Source of the DNA: Chitinophagales bacterium
GTDB taxonomy: Bacteria; Bacteroidota; Bacteroidia; Chitinophagales; Saprospiraceae
Assembly (NCBI GenBank): GCA_013299105.1
Contig: JAAFJY010000027.1
Coordinates: forward strand, 49,795 to 113,794
DNA: 64,000 bases
Direction of reading: 5' to 3'
In this document: one piece after another, positions 33,713 through 42,491 of the stretch
How positions within the stretch are numbered: position 1 is the stretch's first letter
Layout of the letters: every line of letters begins with the position of its first letter
Made by a program: the position numbers and the translations under genes
Notes under the pieces: model-generated
Seen by the model: the letters and a program-made list of their open reading frames with translations, nothing else
What the model was told of the DNA's origin: nothing
Database searches by the model: none

Positions 33713-34258
33713 ATGGCTGTAAAAATCAGACTGCAGCGTAAGGGCCGTAAGCAGGCACCTTTCTACCAAATCGTTGTTGCCGACTCTCGTTCTCCACGCG
33801 ATGGCCGCTTCATCGAAAACTTGGGTTCTTACAACCCAATGACCTCTCCAGCAACTATCCAAATCGACCGCGACGCTGCTTTTGACTGGTTGATGAAAGG
33901 CGCACAGCCTACTGACACCGTTCGTGCAATCTTGCGTTTCAAGGGCGTTTACTTCCGCAAGCACCTCATGCGTGGTGTTGCCAAGGGCGCAATGACGCTG
34001 GAAGATGCAATGGCCAAGTACCAGGAATGGATCGACTCCAAAGAAGCAAAGACTGCTGCTCGCGCTGAAAAAACCAAAGCTGCTAAAGCTGAGTTTTATG
34101 CTAACCTTTCTGGTGTAGCCAAAGCGAAGCCAATAGCGCCAGTGGTAGAAGAAGTAGTGGAAGAAGTAGCAGAGGCTGCTGAAGAAGCAGTTGAAGAAAC
34201 CGCTCCCGAAGTTGAAGCTGCTGCTGAAGAAACTACAAGCGAAGACAGCGCTGAATAA
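33713..34258 (+). CDS. rpsP: 30S ribosomal protein S16 with long acidic C-terminal extension
   Basis: Residues 1-80 are canonical bS16: [40 protein letters not shown], then [17 protein letters not shown]. The protein is 181 residues against about 80-90 in most bacteria. The extra about 95 residues are Ala/Lys-rich and then Glu-rich ([19 protein letters not shown]). Such tails are common in Bacteroidota S16; their role is unknown. The gene is usually followed by rimM and trmD, but here it is followed by a family E repeat. Confidence 0.97.
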   Translation: MAVKIRLQRKGRKQAPFYQIVVADSRSPRDGRFIENLGSYNPMTSPATIQIDRDAAFDWLMKGAQPTDTVRAILRFKGVYFRKHLMRGVAKGAMTLEDAMAKYQEWIDSKEAKTAARAEKTKAAKAEFYANLSGVAKAKPIAPVVEEVVEEVAEAAEEAVEETAPEVEAAAEETTSEDSAE

Positions 34259-34370
34259 GTAAAATCTAGCCTCGGTTTTTCTGTTTAGTACTTTGCATTT
34301 CAACTGTATTGGACTAAATAGTGCCCCTAAAAATTGGATTTGATATTCTAAATCCTTAACTTTGGGGCTA

Positions 34371-34558
34371 AGAGCATGTTTTGAATTTTATGTTTGCCAT
34401 GAAACGGCTCAATTTCGTCTAACCGCTCTAATTTAGGTCGTTAGGAAGTGCTCATTATGCGCTGCATAATTCTGCTCTTTCTGCTATCCTTTGGAAAAGA
34501 GTTAGTCAAAGTTCACCACGTTTTCTGACCAAACCTTCAATATTCAAACAGGCACTCA
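34371..34558 (+). mobile_element. MITE-like family E, copy 1
   Basis: The ends AGAGCATGTTTTGAA and TTCAAACAGGCACTC are imperfect inverted repeats. The body has GAAACGGCTCAATTTCG, the palindrome ATTATGCGCTGCATAAT and GAGTTAGTCAAAGTTCACC. Copies 2 and 3 are at 38878 and 45547. No ORF. Confidence 0.75.
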
Positions 34559-34666
34559 AGCTTGTTTTTAGTGAAACAGAGCGTTCAAAACTCTTTTCGG
34601 AACAAAGTCCCGACACTTTAGACAAGCCTATCTACCGGCTATACTTTTATTCAAAATGATATTGTG

Positions 34667-34699
34667 AACCTGGTAGCGCCCTTGTTGCGCTATCAGGTT
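34667..34699 (+). promoter_or_regulatory. 13-bp leader hairpin just before the 463-residue gene
   Basis: AACCTGGTAGCGC pairs with GCGCTATCAGGTT (one G-U) around a 7-base loop, 18 bp before the ATG at 34718. There is only a short T-run after it (CCTTT). It could be an attenuator, an mRNA 5' cap structure or the terminator of an upstream RNA. Confidence 0.5.
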
Positions 34700-34717
34700 T
34701 GCCTTTAAATATGGTCT

Positions 34718-36109
34718 ATGTACGATCTCGATCAGCACTACATGGAAGAGCTGGAGACCATCGCCAGCGAAATCCAAAACTCTGAAGAATTGGCCCGTTA
34801 CCTCGAAACGGAAGAGGAAGAAGACTTTACACGCCTCAAAGAACTATTCGAGCCGCGTATCGCCCAACTCCACGACAAAGTAGCCCGCGAGAATCCCTTG
34901 CAGATTGTGGCTTTTGAAACAGTGGTGCTTTCTCCATACTTCGAAGGTTTGTATTTACCCAAATCCTTGGGTTATGCTGTTTTGCGCGGCGAAGTAGGTC
35001 CCAACCTCAAATATGTACGCCCTCAGGAACATTTCAAAGCAACACTGCTGGCCATTTGCGAGTCGCCAAACTTTGAAATCCTCAAAAAACGCATCGGCCA
35101 AACCATTCAGATGGGTTTTGCCCTAAGTAGCGATATTTGGGTCACCAACCTGATCTCTGGCATCGATAATAAGCGGGTACGCTACTACCTTCAAGCGCAA
35201 AAAATCGACCGCTTGCGCCGCGACAATGAGCGTGAAATCGCGCTGAATCGCTACCGCAATCAGTTCAAAAACGACCATTTTGAATCTGCTGACTTCCCGG
35301 CAACTGCTGCCGAGTTGCCCGTAAAATTCAATCCACTGAAGTTGTTCCTGATCCACCGGGCAGTGAGCAAGGGGGACAATGCCAGTTTGATGGCACCATT
35401 GGCCGAATTCATCGCCAATGAAGAAATGCAAGGCACCTCAGAACACCTGGAAGTAATGGCGCTTTGTGGGATGTATTTTGAACCCAATGCAGCTGATGGC
35501 AAAAAACTGAAGACGATTTTTAACAAAGTGAGGGGTAAAATGGCCAACTTTGATGAAAAATTTCTACAGTTTCTCCTGGAATTGCAGCACCATGCCCAAC
35601 TCCAGGTTTTGCCCGAAAACGACAAGCAGATGGCGGGAATTGTGGACAAAACCTTCAATGACAAAATCAGCGACTATTACAAGCTGATGGATACGGTACA
35701 CGATAAAGGCTACATCAACGAAGAAGTACACGATGCCGTACGCAGCTTCTACAACAAGCACGAAGGGCTTTCTACCGTCAACGATTGTGTGCGCCAAACG
35801 ATTACAGGTTACATCCGCCGCTTCATCAGTAACCTAGAGGACCGCGCTTATCATGACATGTTCGAGTTGGCCAAGCAGTTCCCGATTTACATGAAGATCT
35901 TCATGAACCAGCAGTTCAACCAGGACATCAAGGAGATCACCTTCAAAAAAGTGACCAAACTCTTGGTGCGTTTCACCGATAAACGTGGCCGTGACTACCA
36001 GGACATCAAGAAATTCGTACAAACAGTATTCCTCGATTTGGGCTTCTTGAAAGAAAAAGAAATCGTGGAGATGTTCAAGACCCGCCGCAAGAAGAAAGTG
36101 GAGGCTTGA
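34718..36109 (+). CDS. Soluble 463-residue protein, function unknown
   Basis: There is no signal peptide or TM segment. The N-terminal 45 residues are very acidic (ELARYLETEEEEDFTRLKEL) and the C-terminus is basic (EMFKTRRKKKVEA). In between the sequence is helical with many aromatic residues (ENPLQIVAFETVVLSPYFEG, YIRRFISNLEDRAYHDMFEL). Hydrophobic periodicity suggests alpha-helical repeats. I recognise no catalytic motif. It has its own strong terminator and a structured leader, so it is a stand-alone unit. Probably a cytoplasmic protein restricted to this lineage. Confidence 0.75.
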   Translation: MYDLDQHYMEELETIASEIQNSEELARYLETEEEEDFTRLKELFEPRIAQLHDKVARENPLQIVAFETVVLSPYFEGLYLPKSLGYAVLRGEVGPNLKYVRPQEHFKATLLAICESPNFEILKKRIGQTIQMGFALSSDIWVTNLISGIDNKRVRYYLQAQKIDRLRRDNEREIALNRYRNQFKNDHFESADFPATAAELPVKFNPLKLFLIHRAVSKGDNASLMAPLAEFIANEEMQGTSEHLEVMALCGMYFEPNAADGKKLKTIFNKVRGKMANFDEKFLQFLLELQHHAQLQVLPENDKQMAGIVDKTFNDKISDYYKLMDTVHDKGYINEEVHDAVRSFYNKHEGLSTVNDCVRQTITGYIRRFISNLEDRAYHDMFELAKQFPIYMKIFMNQQFNQDIKEITFKKVTKLLVRFTDKRGRDYQDIKKFVQTVFLDLGFLKEKEIVEMFKTRRKKKVEA

Positions 36110-36131
36110 TTTTAAGCCTTGGAAACCGCAT

Positions 36132-36173
36132 AAAAAAATGGGTAGCGTTGGATCGGCGCTGCCCATTTTTTTT
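36132..36173 (+). terminator. Bidirectional-type terminator
   Basis: AAAAATGGGTAGCG pairs with CGCTGCCCATTTTT, followed by three more T. It lies 25 bp after the stop at 36109. Confidence 0.88.
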
Positions 36174-36355
36174 GAGTTGCGGTATGGGCATCGAAATACC
36201 TATTCAGATTAGACATTGGTTTAAACCGGTGGAGGAGAACCGAAAATGTCAGATTATCTGATGCCCAGCTTGGTTTCACATTGGCGTTGCGTTGAATCGG
36301 CCATTTTCTACCCCTTGCAACATTCTCCTCAAATCCGTGTTTTGAGCTTTTCACT

Positions 36356-36385
36356 TTTGCCCTCAAGCTATTTTTTGTAATTTTG
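36356..36385 (+). promoter_or_regulatory. Promoter of the mevalonate genes, TTTG-N18-TAATTTTG
   Basis: TTTG at 36356-36359 and TAATTTTG at 36378-36385, only 10 bp before the ATG at 36396. A very short leader is implied. Confidence 0.65.
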
Positions 36386-36395
36386 CTCACTTCGT

Positions 36396-37445
36396 ATGAC
36401 GAAATCAACATCGGAAACCTCCACCATGCCATTTGACCACGATCCAAATGCGGAATCACGCAAAAGCGACCATATCGAATTGGCCCTGCGTGCACAAGTC
36501 GCTGCTGGTGAATTGGACACTCGTTTTTGGTACGAGCCCTTGTTTGCTGGGCATCCAACTGACCAGGACTGGCCTGCATTCGCGTTTTTAGGCAGCCAAT
36601 TCAAGGCACCTTTGTGGGTATCAAGTATGACCGGAGGCACTGAAAAGGCTAAGACCATCAATCGCAACCTGGCCAGGGCTTGTGGTGAGTTTGGCATGGG
36701 CATGGGCTTGGGTTCTTGCCGGGCACTTTTGTACAGCGATGATCGATTGGCCGATTTTGCAGTAAAACCCTTGATGGGTGAACAACCCTTGTATGCGAAC
36801 CTTGGCATTGCGCAACTTGAGCAACTCATCGCCCAAAACGAGTTGTACCGCATCGACGCCATGATGCAAAAACTCGATGCTAACGGCTTGATCATTCACG
36901 TCAATCCCATGCAAGAGTGGTTACAACCGGAGGGCGACCGCTTTGCCCAATCTCCATTGGAGACCATCGAACGGATTTTGGAGCACCTGCAAGCCCCCAT
37001 CATCGTCAAGGAAGTGGGGCAAGGTATGGGGCCAGCAAGCCTCAGAGCACTTTTGCAACTGCCTTTGGCAGCCTTGGATTTCGCAGCCGCTGGCGGCACA
37101 AATTTCGCTAAACTGGAGCTCCTGCGCGATACCAATGAGCGCCAATCCACTTATACGCCCTTGTATCAGGTAGGGCATAGTGCCGCTGAAATGCTGGGGC
37201 TGGCCAACCAAATCACTGAAGAATTGGGGACCGAATGCCATTGTGAGGCATTGATCATATCTGGCGGCATCAAAAATTTCTTGGATGGCTATTATTTGGT
37301 CGAAAAAGCAGCATTGCCTGCTGTTTATGGTCAAGCGTCCGGTTTTTTACAGCACGCCCAGGGCGAATACGAAGCATTAAAAGAATATGTAGCCGCGCAA
37401 ATAGCTGGATTGTCGGTGGCCAAAGCTTATTTGCGGGCAAAATAA
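36396..37445 (+). CDS. fni: Type 2 isopentenyl-diphosphate delta-isomerase (FMN-dependent)
   Basis: The protein has 349 residues. IDI-2 signatures are present in order: ESRKSDHIELAL (R-K-x-x-H substrate site), PLWVSSMTGGTEKA (FMN), GMGLGSCRALL, LIIHVNPMQEW, IIVKEVGQGMG (catalytic Lys/Gln region), DFAAAGGTNFAKLE and ISGGIKNFLDGYYLV. It interconverts IPP and DMAPP using reduced FMN and Mg2+. It is followed 26 bp later by HMG-CoA reductase, so this is the mevalonate route to isoprenoids. Confidence 0.95.
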   Translation: MTKSTSETSTMPFDHDPNAESRKSDHIELALRAQVAAGELDTRFWYEPLFAGHPTDQDWPAFAFLGSQFKAPLWVSSMTGGTEKAKTINRNLARACGEFGMGMGLGSCRALLYSDDRLADFAVKPLMGEQPLYANLGIAQLEQLIAQNELYRIDAMMQKLDANGLIIHVNPMQEWLQPEGDRFAQSPLETIERILEHLQAPIIVKEVGQGMGPASLRALLQLPLAALDFAAAGGTNFAKLELLRDTNERQSTYTPLYQVGHSAAEMLGLANQITEELGTECHCEALIISGGIKNFLDGYYLVEKAALPAVYGQASGFLQHAQGEYEALKEYVAAQIAGLSVAKAYLRAK

Positions 37446-37471
37446 CAGCAGTTTTGCACTAATTTCACTCC

Positions 37472-38800
37472 ATGTCATTGCTATCGGGTTTTCACCAAAA
37501 GACTAAAACAGAAAAGGTACGGCTCATTGCTGAATTGTATACCCAAGCGCCAGCCGAAACCCTAACCACTCTCAGTAGTTTCTGGCATGCTGATGCCGAC
37601 CAACAAAGCGTTATTGATGGCTTTAGTGAAAATACCCTGAGTAATTTTATAATGCCCTACGGCATTGCGCCCAATTTCCTGATCGATGGTCGGGAATACG
37701 CGGTACCCATGGTCATTGAAGAAAGTTCAGTGGTGGCCGCAGCCTCTAGTGCAGCTAAGTTTTGGCACAGCCGAGGTGGCTTCAAAACCCAAATTCTGGG
37801 GACTTCCAAGCTGGGGCAATTGCATTTTTCCTGGTCGGGTCAGTCCGAAAAACTGCGGGCCCTTTTGCCCAAATTGGAGCAATACCTGCGCCACGAAGCC
37901 CAGCACCTCACCGCCAACATGGAAAAACGCGGCGGCGGCATCCAAACCATTGAATTGATCGATTTCACCGCCCAAGAGCCCGATTATTATCAACTTCGGG
38001 TCAGTTTTGAAACTTGTGACTCGATGGGGGCCAATTTCATCAACTCAGTTTTGGAAGAATTTGGCCGCAGCCTGGAGCAGTTTTTAGCCGCCCAGGAGAG
38101 CCTCTCCTCTAGCGAAAAAAAGGTGGAGATCATCATGGCCATTTTGTCGAATTACACCCCTGACTGCCTGGTGCGGGCCAGCGTGAATTGTCACCTCAAG
38201 GAACTGAATGATGCATGTATCAACTTGGATGGCCAGGGTTTTGCAGAAAAATTTTGCAAAGCAGTGCGCATAGCCGAACTGGATCCTTACCGGGCCAGTA
38301 CCCACAACAAAGGCATTTACAATGGGGTAGACGCAGTGATTTTGGCTACGGGCAACGACTTTCGAGCCGTAGAAGCTTGCGGACATACCCACGCTGCGAG
38401 AGACGGGCAGTACCGCAGTCTTAGCCATGCGGAAATAAGGGGAGAAGAATTCCATTTTTGGCTCGACTTGCCGTTGGCTTTGGGGGCAGTAGGAGGTTTG
38501 ACGGGCCTGCACCCACTCGCGGCCATGTCTTTGGAGATTTTGAAAAAGCCCTCAGCGCGTGAATTGATGTCGATTGTAGCCAGTACTGGTTTGGCCCAAA
38601 ATTTTGCAGCAGTGCGTTCATTGGTGACTACGGGTATTCAGAAAGGGCACATGAAAATGCACCTGATGAACATCCTCATTCACTTGCAAGCCGACGAACG
38701 CAGCAAAGCCCAGGCTTTGGTGTATTTCAGTGATCGGGTGGTTTCTTTTTCGGCTGTTAGGGAGTTTTTGGAGCGCTTAAAAGCCGAAAGCTTGGCGTAA
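37472..38800 (+). CDS. mvaA: Class II hydroxymethylglutaryl-CoA reductase
   Basis: The protein has 442 residues. The class II pattern is clear: GREYAVPMVIEESSVVAAAS (catalytic Glu), SFETCDSMGANFINSVLEE (NAD(P) motif with DSMGAN), then THNKGIYNGVDAVILATGND (catalytic Lys and Asp) and a C-terminal HMKMHLMN with the likely catalytic His. It reduces HMG-CoA to mevalonate (or the reverse). Placement after an IPP isomerase and before a GHMP kinase supports the biosynthetic direction. There is no membrane anchor, as expected in bacteria. Confidence 0.94.
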   Translation: MSLLSGFHQKTKTEKVRLIAELYTQAPAETLTTLSSFWHADADQQSVIDGFSENTLSNFIMPYGIAPNFLIDGREYAVPMVIEESSVVAAASSAAKFWHSRGGFKTQILGTSKLGQLHFSWSGQSEKLRALLPKLEQYLRHEAQHLTANMEKRGGGIQTIELIDFTAQEPDYYQLRVSFETCDSMGANFINSVLEEFGRSLEQFLAAQESLSSSEKKVEIIMAILSNYTPDCLVRASVNCHLKELNDACINLDGQGFAEKFCKAVRIAELDPYRASTHNKGIYNGVDAVILATGNDFRAVEACGHTHAARDGQYRSLSHAEIRGEEFHFWLDLPLALGAVGGLTGLHPLAAMSLEILKKPSARELMSIVASTGLAQNFAAVRSLVTTGIQKGHMKMHLMNILIHLQADERSKAQALVYFSDRVVSFSAVREFLERLKAESLA

Positions 38801-38813
38801 GCGCTGCGTTTTT
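38772..38813 (+). terminator. Terminator overlapping the end of the HMG-CoA reductase gene
   Basis: AGCGCTTA within the last codons pairs with TAAGCGCT spanning the stop codon, followed by GCGTTTTT. The 18-base loop is longish. Confidence 0.45.
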
Positions 38814-38877
38814 ATTTTTGTTGAAGATTTTTTAAACATTGCAATTGAAAAAACTGGTAAATTTCCACGCGACTTTA

Positions 38878-39038
38878 AGAGGATGTTTAAATTCATGATT
38901 GTAGACAAAAATGAGCCATTTTTCGGCTAGTCAAGGCACAAAAAGCGGAGTTATGCAGCGCATAATGAGCATTTTTGTAACGAAGGATAGGCGGAAAAGG
39001 GCCTTTTTGGGCCAAGTAAAATTTTTTAAACATACTCT
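38878..39038 (-). mobile_element. MITE-like family E, copy 2 (reverse orientation)
   Basis: AGAGGATGTTTAAAT at the left and TTTTTTAAACATACTCT at the right are inverted ends. GCGGAGTTATGCAGCGCATA, ATGAGCATTTT is the family core in the opposite direction to copies 1 and 3. It separates the reductase from the kinase gene. Confidence 0.75.
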
Positions 39039-39157
39039 AATCTTGTAAGCAGCAGTCCTTGAAAACCTAAAATATTGACGCGATCCCAAGAGCCCCCCTT
39101 TCTCTTCACCGCTTCAGCATTTCAACCCTTCAACTTACCCTGTACAATTGTGCCTTT

Positions 39158-40072
39158 ATGTCAGAAATCGCCCATTTTTTTGCCAAAGGAAAACTCCTAC
39201 TCACGGCCGAATACTTCGTTTTGGACGGCTCAATGGCCCTGGCTTTGCCAAGCCGCTTGGGGCAGCGCATGCGCATCGAAACCTTGCCTGGCAAAAACAA
39301 CAACTTGCATTGGCGTAGCTTGGACTGGGAAAACAAAGCTTGGTTTGAAGGAAATTTCAAGCTGAGTGATTTTTCAGAAAAAGACTCTTCAAGCACAATA
39401 GGAGTTAATCTCAGCATTATTCTAAAAGCTGTTTTCAAAAACCAACCGCATCCAGAACAAGATTTGTTGATCGAAACCAGCCTGGACTTTCCGCAAAACT
39501 GGGGCTTGGGCAGTTCTTCAACGCTCATTTCCTGCTTGTGTCAGTGGACTGGAGCAGATCCTTATCAGGTCTTGGACGATTCAATCGGTGGCTCTGGTTA
39601 TGATATTGCGTGTGCGCAAGCCGATGGCCCTATTTTTTTCCAACGCAAAGGGGCCGAGCGCCGTCACCATTCGATCCATTACCATCCTGAATTTCTGCAT
39701 AACCTTTACTTTGTGCATTTGGGTGAAAAACGAAGTACCCAGGAGGCGATTAAAAATTACCTCCAACTAGAGCCAAGCACTTTTGACGACATCAAGCACA
39801 TGACCAGCCTTACCCAAGCGGTCGCCAGTGCGCACGACCTGGCCCATTTTGAGCGTATCATCGTGGAGCATGAAAATTTTGTGGCTGCAAAAATCCAGCG
39901 AACCCGTGCGAAAGACCAATTTTTCTCCGATTATTGGGGCGAAATCAAGTCGCTTGGTGCCTGGGGCGGCGATTTTGTGCTCGCTACCAGTGTGAGGGAT
40001 CATGGCCTGACCCAGGCGTATTTTGCGGAGAAGGGATTTCCAACCGTTTTGAGTTACAAGGATCTTTTTTAA
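39158..40072 (+). CDS. GYDIA-family GHMP kinase (mevalonate-pathway kinase candidate)
   Basis: The protein has 304 residues. GHMP motif 1 is GKLLLTAEYFVLDGSMALAL. Motif 2 is NWGLGSSSTLISCL (ATP-binding Gly/Ser loop). GGSGYDIACAQADG contains the GYDIA sequence used to name this Bacteroidota subfamily. A glycine-rich WGGDFVLATS stands for motif 3. It probably phosphorylates mevalonate or phosphomevalonate; the exact step is not settled by sequence. It is in the mevalonate cluster but behind a family E element. Confidence 0.88.
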   Translation: MSEIAHFFAKGKLLLTAEYFVLDGSMALALPSRLGQRMRIETLPGKNNNLHWRSLDWENKAWFEGNFKLSDFSEKDSSSTIGVNLSIILKAVFKNQPHPEQDLLIETSLDFPQNWGLGSSSTLISCLCQWTGADPYQVLDDSIGGSGYDIACAQADGPIFFQRKGAERRHHSIHYHPEFLHNLYFVHLGEKRSTQEAIKNYLQLEPSTFDDIKHMTSLTQAVASAHDLAHFERIIVEHENFVAAKIQRTRAKDQFFSDYWGEIKSLGAWGGDFVLATSVRDHGLTQAYFAEKGFPTVLSYKDLF

Positions 40073-40112
40073 TCACCAAATGTGAGTTCTGGTTCGTTTG
40101 GCTTGTTTTTTA

Positions 40113-40222
40113 ACATACGACAGAGGACATACGAAATACGACATATGATTTAGGGGCTCGCTGGAAAGATTTGTGGTATGTTGGGATATCGTTTGTACGG
40201 TTTGGGGATTTTTGGAATTTGA
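40113..40222 (+). repeat. Dispersed repeat family B, copy 4
   Basis: The head ACATACGACAGAGGACATAC, GAAATACGACATATGATTT is followed by GGGGCTCGCTGGAAAGATTT and TCGTTTGTACGGTTTGGGG. It is the closest relative of copy 3 at 32328. Confidence 0.7.
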
Positions 40223-40320
40223 AATCGCCAAAATTCTTAACCTTTTCTAAAACAAGTCATTGAAAAAAATCACTTTTGCCCAGAACCTACTTTAACAACC
40301 GCTGTTCTCAGCTATCCATC

Positions 40321-41727
40321 ATGAAACAAGCTTTTATCCTTTTGGCTGGCCTTGGTGCTGTTCTTTTATTCCAATCCAGTCTTTGGGTGGAAAAACCCAA
40401 GCGCAGCCCGGAGCAGATTTTCACCCAATTGTGTTCAGGGTGCCACGGCGAGCGCATGCAGGCATTTGTAGACCGCCAGTGGAAACATGGCAACTCGCCC
40501 AGCGAACTGACCGCCAGTATCACCAATGGTTGGGCTGACAAAGGGATGCCCGCTTTTGGGCCAACCTTGAGCAAAAAAGAAATCCAAAACATGGTCCTTT
40601 ACATCCGTGAAGGCATCAAGGATGTGGAGAAGTACAGCTTCAAAACAGATAAACCACAAGATGGCACCACTTTCCAATCGGAAGGCATGACCCTCAAGTT
40701 GGAAAAAGTAGCCGATGGATTGGATAGCCCTTGGGGCTTGGCTTTTTTGCCGGGTGGCGAGATGCTGATCACTGATCGCAATGGAAAAATGTACCGCCGC
40801 AGCGCCAGTGGTCAATTACAAGCCATGAGCGGTGTGCCCGCAGTACTATCCGAGGGCCAGGGCGGCCTGCTGGATGTGGAGTTGCACCCTGGGTTTGTGC
40901 AAAACCAACTGGTATACATTTCTTACTCTGCTTTTAAAAAAGAAGGGGAAAAAACTTTATCCACCACGGCTGTAATGCGTGCCCGTCTGGACGGTACTGC
41001 TCTGGTCGATGGCAAAGTCATTTTTGAAGCCCAACCTTACTTGCCTACCCGCTACCACTACGGCAGCCGCCTCGAGTTTAGTCGCGATGGATTCTTGTAC
41101 CTCAGCGTGGGTGACCGGGGCATGCAAAACAAAAATCCACAGGTGCTCAATACCCACGGCGGCAAAGTTCACCGCATCAAAGACGATGGCAGTATTCCTA
41201 CCGACAATCCCTTTGCGGGGCAAGGAGATGCGATGGGCAGCACTTACTCCTACGGCCACCGCAACCCCCAGGGCATGGCTATCCACCCTGAAACGGGCGA
41301 AATCTGGACCCACGAACACGGCCCTCGTGGCGGCGATGAGATCAACATTGTCAAAAAAGCCCACAACTACGGCTGGCCCGTGATATCTTATGGCATCAAC
41401 TACGACGGCACCAGTTTTACCAAATTGACCGCCAAGGATGGAATGGACCAACCCCTGCATTATTGGGTCCCATCTATCGGCCCATCGGGGATGGTTTTTG
41501 TAAAAGGCGATCGCTACCCTGCTTGGAAAGGCAACTTGATGGTGGGTTCATTGCGTTTTGAATACCTCAACCGTTGTGTGATCAAAGACGGCAAAGTCAT
41601 CAAGGAGGAACCCGTATTACCCAAAGTTGGCCGCCTGCGCAACGTAGAAATGAGCCCCGATGGTTACCTTTATATTACCGTAGAACAGCCCGGCATTGTA
41701 TACCGGATCGAGAAAGTGGGAGCTTGA
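40321..41727 (+). CDS. Cytochrome c domain fused to PQQ-dependent aldose sugar dehydrogenase-like beta-propeller
   Basis: ATG 40321 gives 468 residues with a Sec signal or anchor (AFILLAGLGAVLLFQSSLW). A class I cytochrome c domain follows: QLCSGCHGERM (haem CxxCH), with Met ligand likely in KGMPAFGPTLS. From about residue 125 there is a six-bladed propeller of the YliI/GdhB type: LDSPWGLAFLPGGEMLITDR, GGLLDVELHPGF, YSYGHRNPQGMAIHPETGEI, HEHGPRGGDEINIV and HNYGWPVISYG. It oxidises sugars in the periplasm and passes electrons to its own haem. A strong terminator follows; it is monocistronic. Confidence 0.92.
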   Translation: MKQAFILLAGLGAVLLFQSSLWVEKPKRSPEQIFTQLCSGCHGERMQAFVDRQWKHGNSPSELTASITNGWADKGMPAFGPTLSKKEIQNMVLYIREGIKDVEKYSFKTDKPQDGTTFQSEGMTLKLEKVADGLDSPWGLAFLPGGEMLITDRNGKMYRRSASGQLQAMSGVPAVLSEGQGGLLDVELHPGFVQNQLVYISYSAFKKEGEKTLSTTAVMRARLDGTALVDGKVIFEAQPYLPTRYHYGSRLEFSRDGFLYLSVGDRGMQNKNPQVLNTHGGKVHRIKDDGSIPTDNPFAGQGDAMGSTYSYGHRNPQGMAIHPETGEIWTHEHGPRGGDEINIVKKAHNYGWPVISYGINYDGTSFTKLTAKDGMDQPLHYWVPSIGPSGMVFVKGDRYPAWKGNLMVGSLRFEYLNRCVIKDGKVIKEEPVLPKVGRLRNVEMSPDGYLYITVEQPGIVYRIEKVGA

Positions 41728-41742
41728 TTCGTGCTTCGAAAT

Positions 41743-41797
41743 AAAACGAAGTGAGCTTGATCTGCTCTGGTAAAAGGATCAAGCTCACTTCGTTTTT
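41743..41797 (+). terminator. Strong terminator after the PQQ dehydrogenase
   Basis: AACGAAGTGAGCTTGATC pairs perfectly (18 bp) with GATCAAGCTCACTTCGTT, followed by a T-run. Confidence 0.92.
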
Positions 41798-41928
41798 GTG
41801 GAACTTTTATAAATTAATACCATCAGTTGTTGCATAGCTTTTTCGTTATTCCCCTTACGCAACTAAAAAAGGACGTCATCGCCCGGTGCCTTAATGGCTG
41901 TGAACATTACGCCAAGCAAAAGAACAAG

Positions 41929-42024
41929 GCTCTTATTGAGTTTCAAGTAGTGATTCAAAATGAGGTTGTTCTGGTCATCAAGCCACAAAGACTTTTTTGA
42001 GTGACGACTTACGAATGACGACTT
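41929..42024 (+). repeat. Dispersed repeat family H plus B-type stutter, copy 1
   Basis: GGCTCTTATTGAGTTTCAAG, TTGTTCTGGTCATCAAGCC and ACAAAGACTTTTTTGAGTGA are followed by CGACTTACGA units. The same order is at 63280-63374. Upstream, an open frame from about 41820 to the TGA at 41998-42000 (RCLNGCEHYAKQKNKALIEF) has no start codon and may be a gene remnant. Between here and 42215 I see no gene. Confidence 0.65.
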
Positions 42025-42214
42025 ACAACTTACGAAGTAGGGCTTCGATTAAAAATTTGTGGTGCAGTAAGTCATCGTTTTTACGATTCAAGTTTTCCCA
42101 ATAAAATAGCTCAGTCAATTTTATTGCATCTTTAGTGGACGCGAATAATGGTTGTAAGTAATTGTTTTTCAATATGTTATAAACATGTCAAAGCCGAGAT
42201 TAACTCAAAAATAC

Positions 42215-42312
42215 CAAACCGTGAAAATGGGAGCCTAAGAACCCTAAGATCTTGCCAGCGAGCCCCTACTTCGTAAGTCGTCACTTGTAAGTCGTAAGTC
42301 GTAAGTCAAAAA
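42215..42312 (-). repeat. Dispersed repeat family B, copy 5 (reverse orientation)
   Basis: Minus strand: GACTTACGACTTACGACTTA, CAAGTGACGACTTACGAAGT, then AGGGGCTCGCTGGCAAGATC and CACGGTTTGGTATTTTT. Its head-to-body junction is nearly identical to that of copy 1 at 360. Confidence 0.75.
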
Positions 42313-42491
42313 ATCGAACTTCGCAAACCCAAAACTCACCTTGGTTTAGATCAAGGCAAATGCCCAAGTCTTTTTCAACTTGAAACCCACATTGAGCCAA
42401 GAACAATTTTACCATCGAAATCCTAGAACAAACAAACCTGGGTGTTGAAGAATGGACCAAAGTCTACCGCCAAAACACCCGCGTAATCGTC

